The notes below the pieces were generated by a model, which saw only the letters and a list, made by a program, of their open reading frames with translations, was not told the origin of the DNA and searched no databases. A program made the translations under genes and the position numbers. A stretch of DNA of 64,000 bases from Thiohalocapsa sp. PB-PSB1 (GTDB lineage: Bacteria; Pseudomonadota; Gammaproteobacteria; Chromatiales; Chromatiaceae): contig CP050890.1 of assembly GCA_016745215.1 (NCBI GenBank), positions 1,736,001 to 1,800,000 of the forward strand, written 5' to 3'. Positions 17,229 to 25,650 of the stretch are shown here, piece after piece; position 1 is the first letter of the stretch; each line of letters opens with the position of its first letter.

Positions 17229-17480
17229 CGATTCATTTCTCCCATGCGTTAGAGAGCAAACATTGTGCGTCCTTTGGTGTATGGCGCCTTTGTTTTGGGT
17301 GACGCTGTCCGATCGGTTGCCGCCTTCCACAGGTTGTGCGTCGCTGGTTTCCAGATCGCAATCATGCCGCACCAGGCCCGTCGAGGCTATACTCTAGGGC
17401 TTTATCATTTCGCGACCGGGCACCGGACAGCATGCCTGTCAGTGACGGCAGCGATCATCGCAAAGAGTTGGAGGATAGCA

Positions 17481-17939
17481 ATGCAAGTCAAAGATGCCAT
17501 GAGCACTAACACGCGAACGGTGCAACCCGAGACCAAAATCCTGGAGGTGGCCTCGTTGATGTGTCTGTACCGTTTCCATGGGCTGCCGGTGGTGGACGAC
17601 GACGGAATGCTGGTGGGTGTGATCACTGAGAAGGATGTGCTGCATAGCCTGTTTCCCAAGATCGAGGATATGATCGCCCACGGCATGGCCACGGTCGATC
17701 TGGACCGGGAAATGGGCCGCTACAGCGAAGTATTGGAACAATCGGTCGGTGATTTAATGACCTCGAATCCAGTGGCCGTGGATCCGCAGATGCATTTGCT
17801 GCGGGCCACCACGGTGATGGTGCGACATAATTTTCGCCGCATACCCGTTGCCACCGAGGGCAAATTGGAGGGCATGCTGACGCTGGGGGATGTGCATAAG
17901 GCAATTTATCTTGCCAATATCACTGGAGCGCTCAAATAG
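17481..17939 (+). CDS. Two-CBS-domain protein
   Basis: 152 residues from ATG 17481, with GGAGGA six bases before it. The first CBS domain (MQVKDAMSTNTRTVQPETKI to GVITEKDVLHSLFPKIED) and the second (VGDLMTSNPVAVDPQMHLLR to GMLTLGDVHKAIYLANITG) make a complete Bateman module with nothing else attached. Such stand-alone proteins bind adenine nucleotides and regulate partner proteins. The partner is unknown: neighbours are the unrelated coiled-coil membrane protein and the RND transporter. Start choice is firm. Confidence 0.9.
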   Translation: MQVKDAMSTNTRTVQPETKILEVASLMCLYRFHGLPVVDDDGMLVGVITEKDVLHSLFPKIEDMIAHGMATVDLDREMGRYSEVLEQSVGDLMTSNPVAVDPQMHLLRATTVMVRHNFRRIPVATEGKLEGMLTLGDVHKAIYLANITGALK

Positions 17940-18000
17940 CACGGACTGGGTTGGCGGAATCGTTAGCGCGTTCCGCCCCAGGGCCAGCTACGGCTGGCAA

Positions 18001-21000
18001 CTATGGTTGCATGGACATCGGGATCGGCGCCGTAAGCGATTTCGATCCCGATTCCGGTCCCGATACGTCAACAGCCCCGAGCAGTCGATAGGTCATAGGT
18101 ACCAGCAACAGCGACACCAGGGTCGAGAAGCTCAGGCCCCAAACAATCACCAATGCCAGCGGTTGCAGCATTTCTGATCCTTCGCCGATGGCCAGCGCCA
18201 GGGGCAGCATGCCAAACACCGTGGTTAGCGTGGTCATCAGGATCGGACGCAGTCGCAGGCGCGCTGCCTCGACGATGGCGGTGATCTTGTCGTCGCCGGA
18301 TCGACGCCGCAGTTCGATGAATTCCACCAGCACGATGGCATTGTTGACGACGATGCCGGCTAGCATGATCAGACCCAGCCAGACTGGCAGCGACAACGAG
18401 GTTTCGGTCCATTGCAGCCCGATGGCGACCCCGATTAACGTGAAGGGAACCGAGATTAATATGATCAACGGGTTGCGCAGCGATTCATACTGTACTGCCA
18501 TCACCACCAGCACCAGAAACAGCGCCAGCATCAGCAACATTCGGCTCAGGTCGCGCCCCTGTTTCAGCATGTCCAGGCCACCGGCCTCGTAGAGCACATA
18601 GCCGCGGGGCAGATCCAGGTCCGCCGCGGCGTTCAGCGCGGCTTCAATCGCCTGCTCCAAGGTTGTATCGCCCGCAACCGACGCGGAGATTTCCACCATT
18701 CGCTGTTGGCGGTCGCGCAGGATTTCTGTTGGCTGAGGCAGAATCTGAACCTCAGCCAGATCGCCAAGGCGAATCGGCGTGCGCGGCTCGGTCTTACTGA
18801 ATAAAATGATTGAGTCCAGATCTCCCGGGGTGCCGATGTCATCACGATCCAGTCGTAACCGCACATCGATGCTGCGGTCGCCTTCGATGTACTCGGTGAC
18901 GATCTGCCCTTCCAGCGCAAACCGCAGCACCCGGCCAATCGCATCCGCGTCCAGCCCATAGCTGGCAGCGCGGCGGCGGTCGATCCGCACCGCCAGTTCC
19001 TGATTGACGTCCTGGTTGGAATGCTGAACATTGCCCAGTTCCTGCAATGGCTCCAGACGCTCGCTGATCTGGTCTGCCAGACGTACCAGGGTGTCCAGAT
19101 CCGGGCCCTTGATATGCAACGTAACATCGTCGTTGCCTCGGTTGAAACGGATGCCGCGCAAGCCACGGCTGTACAGGTAGACCCTAAGACCTGGGATGCT
19201 GGCGTCGGCAATCTGGCGCTTGACTCGCTCGATCCATTGTTTGGATGTGATGCCGCCGCGCTGGTCGATGGGTGCGAGCTGTACCTGAAGACTGGCACGA
19301 TGACTGCTCTCGAAGCTGGAGCGTCCAAAGACGAAGCCGCCGACGGTGGTAAAGACGCTCTGCACCTCCGGCTGAGCCGCAACAATGGCCTCGACGCGGC
19401 GGGTAAGAGCATCCATTTGCTCCAGATTGATGCTGCTGTCGGCGGTGAGGCTGATGCGCACATCACCTTCATCCAATGTGGGCAGGAACGCCTGCTTGCT
19501 GCTGAGCAATCCGGGCAAGGTCAATGCCAAGCCTGCGACGAACACTGCGATGACGAGCCAATGAGCGCGTAACAGCCTGGCGATGAACCAGGCATAGGCG
19601 TCCTGCAGTACCTGCATGGCACGGTTGATGGCGCGTCGGATCAGTCCTTCCTGACTGGCCGGTACCTGTCCGGATAAGGTCGAGACCAGGGTTAATGCCA
19701 CCACCATGGAGGCCAGGATGGCCGCGGAGATGGTGAAGATCAGCTCGCGGAACAGCAAACCCACCAGACCGCCGATGAACAGAAATGGCAATACCGCGGC
19801 CAGATTGGTGGAGGTGGAGGCGACAATGGCGCCGGTGACCTCGCGGGCGGCGTTACTGGCGGCCGCGACGGCGGATTCGCCGCGGCGCTGATGGCGATAG
19901 ACGTTTTCCAACATCACGATGGTGCTGTCCACCAGCATGCCGATGCCGAGGGCGAGCCCGCCCAGAGTCATGATATTGAAGGTGAGCCCGAAGCCTGCCA
20001 TCAGGATAAAGGTTACCAGGATGGCGACCGGAATGGCGCTGCCGATAATCAGCGTGCGCCGCAGGCTGCCAAGGAACAGATACACCACCAGCATCGCCAG
20101 CAGCGCACCGCTTATGGCCGCGGCGATCGCATTGCCGAGGGATTGGCGGATATAGCGGGCCTGGTCATCGACCTTGCGGATGCGTATGTCATCGGGGATT
20201 TGCCCCTGGTGCTGCAGGCGTTGCAACGCGTTGTCCACGGTGTCCACCACCGAGACGGTATTGGCCGATGGCTGCTTTTGGATCGAGAGTTTGATACCGG
20301 GGGCGTCATCCAGGCGGATGCGCAGCCGTTCCTCGGCAGCGCCATCAATGATACGGGCGGTCTCGCCCAGGCGTAACTGGTTGACGGGATCGTTGCGGTC
20401 TGCTGCCGACAACGACAGATCCATGATCTCGGCAACCGATGTAAAACGGCCGTCGATGCGCCCGCTGATCTCGCCGCGCGGCATCAGCAGGCGGCCCGCC
20501 GGTATGTCGCGATTTGCCTCACGCAGCCTTTGTTCCAGATCGAGCAGATCCAGGCCGAGTCCGGCCAGGCGATATTGATCGGCGACGATACGCACCTCGC
20601 GATCGAGCCCGCCGCCGACCTCGGCGGCGGCCACACCGGGCAGCGTCAGCAGCGAGCGGCTGAGTTCGTAATCGACCCAGCCGCGCAGCTCAACCGGATC
20701 GAGCAGCCGCGAGCTTATGACGTACTCGGCTACCGGCAGTTGGAAAGGATCTCTTTTGTAGATCACCGGCGGATCGATGCTGTCGGGCAGGAAGCGCTTG
20801 GCGCGGTCGAGCCGCGAACTGGCATCGCGCATGGCCTGGTCGATGTCCTCTCCATAGCGGAATGAGAGGTCCACGGCGCTGCGGCCCTCGCTGCTGCGCG
20901 ACTGAACGGCCACTACTCCGGCGGTGATGGCGAGTTGTTCCTCGAGTTGGCGCGTAACCTCGTCCTCCATGATGCGGGCTGGTACGCCGGCGTCGAGAAC

Positions 21001-21150
21001 GCGCACGCGCACATCGGGGTAGACGATACGTGGCAATAGATCGACATTAAGACCCACCAGCGTAAAGGCACCGAGCACCATTACCGCGAGCGTCAGCATG
21101 ACGACACCGATGGGATGATGGATAGACCAGATTGAAATGCTGCTGTTCAT
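18001..21150 (-). CDS. RND-superfamily efflux transporter, inner-membrane subunit
   Basis: 1049 residues. RND pumps use proton flow to export substrates through a tripartite complex. N-terminal TM1 (PIGVVMLTLAVMVLGAFTLV) precedes the porter domain. The central bundle includes the signature GGLALGIGMLVDSTIVMLEN, whose Asp is expected in proton relay. A second porter domain and a C-terminal bundle (GIVVNNAIVLVEFIELRRRS, MTTLTTVFGMLPLALAIGEG) complete the AcrB/heavy-metal-efflux architecture. No periplasmic adaptor or outer-membrane factor gene is adjacent, so partners are encoded elsewhere. The last 20 residues (after LLGAVDVSG) are encoded by GATTCC-type iterated DNA, suggesting the original 3' end was replaced by repeat sequence. 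Confidence 0.93.
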   Translation of the reverse strand: MNSSISIWSIHHPIGVVMLTLAVMVLGAFTLVGLNVDLLPRIVYPDVRVRVLDAGVPARIMEDEVTRQLEEQLAITAGVVAVQSRSSEGRSAVDLSFRYGEDIDQAMRDASSRLDRAKRFLPDSIDPPVIYKRDPFQLPVAEYVISSRLLDPVELRGWVDYELSRSLLTLPGVAAAEVGGGLDREVRIVADQYRLAGLGLDLLDLEQRLREANRDIPAGRLLMPRGEISGRIDGRFTSVAEIMDLSLSAADRNDPVNQLRLGETARIIDGAAEERLRIRLDDAPGIKLSIQKQPSANTVSVVDTVDNALQRLQHQGQIPDDIRIRKVDDQARYIRQSLGNAIAAAISGALLAMLVVYLFLGSLRRTLIIGSAIPVAILVTFILMAGFGLTFNIMTLGGLALGIGMLVDSTIVMLENVYRHQRRGESAVAAASNAAREVTGAIVASTSTNLAAVLPFLFIGGLVGLLFRELIFTISAAILASMVVALTLVSTLSGQVPASQEGLIRRAINRAMQVLQDAYAWFIARLLRAHWLVIAVFVAGLALTLPGLLSSKQAFLPTLDEGDVRISLTADSSINLEQMDALTRRVEAIVAAQPEVQSVFTTVGGFVFGRSSFESSHRASLQVQLAPIDQRGGITSKQWIERVKRQIADASIPGLRVYLYSRGLRGIRFNRGNDDVTLHIKGPDLDTLVRLADQISERLEPLQELGNVQHSNQDVNQELAVRIDRRRAASYGLDADAIGRVLRFALEGQIVTEYIEGDRSIDVRLRLDRDDIGTPGDLDSIILFSKTEPRTPIRLGDLAEVQILPQPTEILRDRQQRMVEISASVAGDTTLEQAIEAALNAAADLDLPRGYVLYEAGGLDMLKQGRDLSRMLLMLALFLVLVVMAVQYESLRNPLIILISVPFTLIGVAIGLQWTETSLSLPVWLGLIMLAGIVVNNAIVLVEFIELRRRSGDDKITAIVEAARLRLRPILMTTLTTVFGMLPLALAIGEGSEMLQPLALVIVWGLSFSTLVSLLLVPMTYRLLGAVDVSGPESGSKSLTAPIPMSMQP

Positions 21151-21322
21151 TCGGCGTCGAGTCGAGACAGACGTGGCCGTTGCGTGGATAATGCGTTCCG
21201 CGTTGGCACAATTTCCCGGCCGAGAGCTTTTTCATTGTGCCGTATCTTCAACATATCAAGAAGATGCGCTATCATCTTTCTTATCTGCTTCAAGTCTACT
21301 CATCTGAGGTTATCCCATCGTT

Positions 21323-21490
21323 ATGTCCCATCGCTCCAGAGGCCGTCGTTTCGATCCCTTTGCGCTTCTCATCGCGGCTCTGGTCATCGGAATGTCATTG
21401 ACCCTGGCCTATCAGTTCAGCCTCTATCATGGCAAGGCATCGCTGCCGATGGCCAAGGAGTCCCCGGCGGATTCGGTCGTTGGCGGTTAG
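21323..21490 (+). CDS. 55-residue single-pass membrane protein
   Basis: ATG 21323 to TAG 21488-21490. The sequence starts MSHRSRGRRFDP, basic and inside-facing. One hydrophobic helix follows (ALLIAALVIGMSLTLAYQF), then a short polar tail ending DSVVGG. The basic-then-hydrophobic layout and its position 25 bases before the dehydrogenase start support a real small gene co-transcribed with it. No strong ribosome-binding site is visible. Function unknown. Confidence 0.5.
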   Translation: MSHRSRGRRFDPFALLIAALVIGMSLTLAYQFSLYHGKASLPMAKESPADSVVGG

Positions 21491-21515
21491 ACCTGCTTTT
21501 GCGGCTGAGTATCCA

Positions 21516-22451
21516 ATGAAGAAGCAATTGCGAGTCGGCGTGATCGGTGTCGGCTATCTGGGACGGTTTCATGCATTAATCTATTCGCGCCTGCCGAATG
21601 TGAAGTTGGTGGGCGTTGCCGATCTGGATGCCGTACGCGCTGCCGAGGTTGCCGTAGAGGTGGGATGTGTTGCGTTCGGCGATCCTCTCGCGCTGCTGGG
21701 GCTTGTGGATGCGGTTAGCGTTGTGGTGCCGACCTCTGTCCATCTGGACGTAGCGCGCCCGTACTTGCAGCAGGGCGTGCACATGCTGTTGGAGAAACCG
21801 ATGGCGCAGGATATGCACCGCGCATCCGAGATCCTGCAATTGGCAGAGGCCTCGGGTGCCATGCTGCAGATCGGCCATCTGGAGCGTTTCAACGCCGGTA
21901 TCATGGAATTGGCCAAGCGCATCGATACGCCGCGCTTCATTGAGGCTCAACGCATGGGTGGCTTCAGCGAGCGCGCCACCGATGTGGATGTGGTCTCCGA
22001 CCTGATGATCCATGATATCGACATCATTCTGTCGCTGGTTGCATCCGATCTGTCGGATGTGCGCGCCGTGGGCGCGCGGGTGCTGTCGGAACACGTCGAT
22101 ATTGCCAACGCCAGGCTGGAGTTTATCAACGGCACCGTCGCGAACGTCGTCGCAAGCCGGGTCTCGGACAGAACGACTAGGCGCATTCGCGTATTTCAGC
22201 CGCGCTGCTATTTGTCCCTGGATTTCGTTACGCAAACCCTCGATATTGCCGCGCCAGTGGCGAGCGAGGATGTGCAGCGCCCGGAGATCAGACGCGAACG
22301 AGTCGCCGTCGAGCCGGTGAAGCCGCTCGACCGCGAGATCGAAGCATTTGTTCATTGCGTGCGTCGGCGGGAGCGTCCGTTGGTGGATGGCGCTGTTGGT
22401 CTCAAGGCGCTGGAGGTAGCGCTTCGGGTTAGGAAGTGCATCGGGGCTTAG
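21516..22451 (+). CDS. Gfo/Idh/MocA-family NAD(P)-dependent sugar dehydrogenase
   Basis: 312 residues from ATG 21516, where the nucleotide-binding fold starts at once (LRVGVIGVGYLGRFHALIYS). The longer frame upstream lacks homology features. The GxGxxG motif is GVGYLG. The catalytic-lysine motif is LLEKPMAQ, and IGHLERFN lies in the substrate domain. These enzymes oxidise sugars or nucleotide sugars. The N-terminus and length resemble the GnnA type, which makes the 3-keto precursor of GlcN3N lipid A, but no partner aminotransferase (gnnB) or lpx gene is next to it. I leave the substrate open. Confidence 0.88.
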   Translation: MKKQLRVGVIGVGYLGRFHALIYSRLPNVKLVGVADLDAVRAAEVAVEVGCVAFGDPLALLGLVDAVSVVVPTSVHLDVARPYLQQGVHMLLEKPMAQDMHRASEILQLAEASGAMLQIGHLERFNAGIMELAKRIDTPRFIEAQRMGGFSERATDVDVVSDLMIHDIDIILSLVASDLSDVRAVGARVLSEHVDIANARLEFINGTVANVVASRVSDRTTRRIRVFQPRCYLSLDFVTQTLDIAAPVASEDVQRPEIRRERVAVEPVKPLDREIEAFVHCVRRRERPLVDGAVGLKALEVALRVRKCIGA

Positions 22452-22482
22452 TGATGGTGCAGAAACAAGGCTAAACAGGTTT

Positions 22483-22863
22483 TTGGCTTGGGTGTCGCCT
22501 GCCGACTCATTCGCTACCGGTATCGGTATCGGTATCGAACTGACCAACCCGCTATCCGCCAAGCTCCTCGCTGACCGCCTAGCCACGCTGTCCGCGCTTC
22601 GTCAGCATGGCCACACGACGATCGAGCAGTGCCTTTTGCTTGCTGTTGTCGTCTGCGGACAACCCATCGCACACCAGCGAGCACGTCCTGAATCGCGGCG
22701 CACTCCAGCGCCGAGCCTCGTGCGATTTCAAACCTACGATGCGCGCAGGCGTTGATCCTTCGCGTTACGCTGTCCTTTCACATGCTCGCAGTCGCGCTAT
22801 GGCCCAGCCGACAGACTCGATGGCCGCACGCTAGACGTCGCGCTTCTCATGACCGAATGGCAT
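22483..22863 (-). pseudogene. Decayed four-helix-bundle (23S-IVS family) gene
   Basis: Read leftward from ATG 22863. The first codons give MPFGHEKRDV, an amber codon, then RAAIESVGWA. After frameshifts come FEIARGSALECAAIQDVL-type and DNSKQKALLDR-type segments in different frames, the recognisable core of four-helix-bundle proteins. It ends in an iterated CGATAC-type tail and NESAGDTQ-type residues. Several stops and shifts make it non-functional. It is near-identical over long stretches to 56488-56866, in inverted orientation. Confidence 0.85.
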
Positions 22864-23269
22864 AGGACGTTTTCTCTCTCGATTCCGATTCCGATTCCGA
22901 TTCCGGCCCCGATCGACCCCGACCCCGATTGCACTCCGCCGATGTCTGGATAGCGTTGTATAGGTTATTCATGAACCGCTACTAAGGCGATTGCCGGAGA
23001 GAAACAGACCAACTGGCGCCGGATTCTTGTCCGCCTCGTCTGCACGCATGGCTCCATCCTCCCAAACTTGTCACCCCCTTTCTATGCGGCTTCGTATCGA
23101 GGCGATGTGCTCAGGCTCCATGTTGCGTCAGCGGCTTTGTGTTGCATACAAGACTTTGCTGACAACCAAGAACTGTCGATCTGGATTTTGATCTCGACGC
23201 CCCCCCCCCCGGCAGCGGCCTTCGCTTTACCAAACTGGACCTAGGAATAGGCCGATTCTTGTTGCAACC
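22864..23269. repeat. Repeat-derived intergenic DNA with palindromic-element end
   Basis: 22864-22983 repeats the sequence found at 7336-7440, including iterated GATTCC units. 22982-23024 is one arm (CTAAGGCGATTGCCGGAGAG onward) of the palindromic element family seen complete at 32862-32949. A run of ten C occurs at 23201-23210. No gene is visible up to the pdxA stop. Confidence 0.7.
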
Positions 23270-24322
23270 TCACTTAAAGCGGTTGCTGCCTGCACATGTG
23301 CCGTTGAACAGCTGAATTGCCATCTGTACTGCTGCCTCCAAGCTGCCGATTTGGGCGCGACCGCTGCCAGCCAGATCCAGCGCGGTGCCGTGGTCAACGG
23401 ATGTACGGATGATGGGCAGCCCAAGGGTGACATTGACCGCCTGGCCGAATCCCAGATGTTTGAGCACCGGCAGACCCTGGTCGTGATACATGGCCAACAC
23501 CGCGTCGACCTGCGCCAGCTGTTCCGGTACGAAAGCGGTATCTGCTGGCAGTGGGCCTTGCAAATCGAAGTTGAATCCAGGTCCGCGCAAACGATCCAGT
23601 ACCGGTATGATGATGTCGATCTCTTCGCGACCCAGGTGTCCGCCCTCGCCGGCATGCGGGTTGAGTCCGCACACCAGGATGCGTGGTCGCGGCACAGCGA
23701 AGCGGCTGCGCAATTCGCGTTCGAGGGTTGCAATGACATCCGTCAGGCGCTCGCCGGTCAGCGCGTCGGCCACTTTACGCAATGGGAGGTGGGTAGTGGC
23801 CAATGCCACTCGCAGGCCGGGTGCGGTCAGCATCATCACCGGGTTGGCATGCAGGCGCTCGGCGAGAAACTCGGTGTGGCCAATAAAGTCTAGACCAGCG
23901 TCGTTGATGATGGCCTTGTGGACCGGTGCCGTGACCATGGCATCGAAGTACCCTTGGAGGCAGCCGTCGCAAGCGCGTGTCAGTGTGTCGAGTACGTAAA
24001 CCGCATGCTCGGGATTCAGCTGGCCTGGGACGACGGCCGAGGTTAAGGTCGGCTGCGGGTCTGTTGGTCGTTCTGTGCCGGTGTCGATGTACAGGGTTCC
24101 TGGAGGCTGTGAGCAGGGTGGTTTTTGCGGGTCGAATGGCAGCAATTGTATTGGCAGGTGCAAGTGCTCGGCGCGCTCGTAGAGCAGCCTGGGATCCGAA
24201 ATTGCGATCAGTTCGGCCGCATGCGCGGTCTGTGCCAGCAATACGCATAGATCCGGCCCGATGCCAGCAGGTTCGCCGGGGCTCAACGCAATGCGCGGTG
24301 GTCGCAATATGGGGATTGTCAT
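23270..24322 (-). CDS. pdxA: 4-hydroxythreonine-4-phosphate dehydrogenase
   Basis: 350 residues. It oxidises 4-phosphohydroxy-L-threonine in pyridoxal phosphate synthesis, using NAD and a divalent metal. Motifs include SPGEPAGIGPDL at the start, VTAPVHKAIINDAG, IGHTEFLAERL (metal-ligand His), GLNPHAGEGGHLGREE and MYHDQGLPVLKHLGF. The length is slightly above the usual 330. Its ATG overlaps the surA stop by four bases, so surA-pdxA are translationally coupled, as in the lptD-surA-pdxA order of Pseudomonas and related bacteria. Confidence 0.96.
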   Translation of the reverse strand: MTIPILRPPRIALSPGEPAGIGPDLCVLLAQTAHAAELIAISDPRLLYERAEHLHLPIQLLPFDPQKPPCSQPPGTLYIDTGTERPTDPQPTLTSAVVPGQLNPEHAVYVLDTLTRACDGCLQGYFDAMVTAPVHKAIINDAGLDFIGHTEFLAERLHANPVMMLTAPGLRVALATTHLPLRKVADALTGERLTDVIATLERELRSRFAVPRPRILVCGLNPHAGEGGHLGREEIDIIIPVLDRLRGPGFNFDLQGPLPADTAFVPEQLAQVDAVLAMYHDQGLPVLKHLGFGQAVNVTLGLPIIRTSVDHGTALDLAGSGRAQIGSLEAAVQMAIQLFNGTCAGSNRFK

Positions 24323-25650
24323 GAATCGGTATCGATGCGCAGATCGACATAGGCCTCGTCGCGCAGCTGGCGCAGCCAGATCTCGGTGGCTTCCTCGCCC
24401 TTGCGTTGGCGAATCGCGTCCTCCGCCTTCATGCGCATCAATTCATCGGTGGTATCCTGTTTGCGACGCTCGATCACCTGCACGATGTGCCAGCCAAACG
24501 GGCTCTGGAAGGGTTGGCTGATTTCGTTGGCAGCGAGCTTATCCATTGCTTCCTCGAACTCCGGCACCGTATCTCCGCGATTGACCCAGCCCAGGTCGCC
24601 ACCCTTGAGCGCCGACCCGGTGTCGTCGGAATGCGCCCGCGCGAGAGTGGCGAAGTCATCGCCACCGACAATGCGGAGTCGCAACTGCGACAGGCGCAGC
24701 TTGGCGTCGTCGTCCGAAACGATCTCGTTGGTGCGGATCAGAATATGGCGGGCATGGGTCTGTGACATGGGCTCCGGAGCGTCGCCCTTGATGTCCGAAA
24801 TGCGGATCAGATGAAAACCGCTTGGGCTTTGAATCGGCTCCGAGGTTTCTCCTTTTGCCAGGGTCTGCGCCGGTACCAATGCCAACGATGGCACCTCGCT
24901 GATCGGGAACCAACCCAGGTCGCCGCCTTCCAGAGCCCGGCGGCCATCTGAATTGGCGGCGGCAACATCAGCAAAGGAGGTGCCGCCGCGCACTCGTTTC
25001 AACAGGGTTGAGGCTTTGTTGCGCGCCGTTTCGACCTGCGAGTTGGTCGGATTGTCCGGTAGTGCCACCAGGATGTGCTGAAGTCGCACCTCGCGGCGTT
25101 CGATCAGGCTGTCTCCCTCCTGCTTCAGAAAGCGGTCGATCTCGGCATCGCTGACACGGATATTTTGCAGAACTTCCTGCTGCTGCACCCGTGCGGTCAG
25201 GATCTGCAAGCGTGTGTCCTCGCGGAAGTTCTCGAATGAGACGCCGCTTGCCTCCAGCGTTGAGCGCAATTGTTCTAGTGTCAGACCGTTCCTTGCGGCG
25301 ATATTGGTCATGGCCTCGGTCAGCGCGGCCTCATCCACTTCGATGCCCAGGTTTTCGGCCTGCTGCATTTGCAATCGTTTCAGGATCAGTCGCTCCAACA
25401 CCTGTTTTTGCAGCACAGCGCGCGATGGGATCGCCGTACCGCGGGATGCCAGCTCTGGCAATACTAGATCGATCGCGGCATTGAGTTCGGATTGTACAAT
25501 GACGTCTTTGTTGACGACGGCGACGATCGAGTCCAGCGGCTGTATTTCGGCGCTGTCAGCAGCGCCGCCGAGCAGCAGCCATGCGAGGATGACCATCAGG
25601 TGCCGCCCGCTGAACGCAAATCTGAATCTACTAGTCGATTTGATAACCAT
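24319..25650 (-). CDS. surA: Periplasmic chaperone and prolyl isomerase SurA
   Basis: 443 residues from ATG 25650, chosen because the signal peptide (FSGRHLMVILAWLLLGGAADS) starts there; the longer frame would run inside lptD. SurA escorts outer-membrane proteins, including LptD, across the periplasm. The N-terminal domain starts at IQPLDSIVAVVNKDVIVQSE. Two parvulin domains follow, the first around RREVRLQHILVALPDNP to GWFPISEVPSL, the second around SQTHARHILIRTNEI to FGWHIVQVIERR. The start lies 20 bases inside the lptD 3' end, giving a coupled lptD-surA-pdxA operon. Confidence 0.96.
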   Translation of the reverse strand: MVIKSTSRFRFAFSGRHLMVILAWLLLGGAADSAEIQPLDSIVAVVNKDVIVQSELNAAIDLVLPELASRGTAIPSRAVLQKQVLERLILKRLQMQQAENLGIEVDEAALTEAMTNIAARNGLTLEQLRSTLEASGVSFENFREDTRLQILTARVQQQEVLQNIRVSDAEIDRFLKQEGDSLIERREVRLQHILVALPDNPTNSQVETARNKASTLLKRVRGGTSFADVAAANSDGRRALEGGDLGWFPISEVPSLALVPAQTLAKGETSEPIQSPSGFHLIRISDIKGDAPEPMSQTHARHILIRTNEIVSDDDAKLRLSQLRLRIVGGDDFATLARAHSDDTGSALKGGDLGWVNRGDTVPEFEEAMDKLAANEISQPFQSPFGWHIVQVIERRKQDTTDELMRMKAEDAIRQRKGEEATEIWLRQLRDEAYVDLRIDTDS

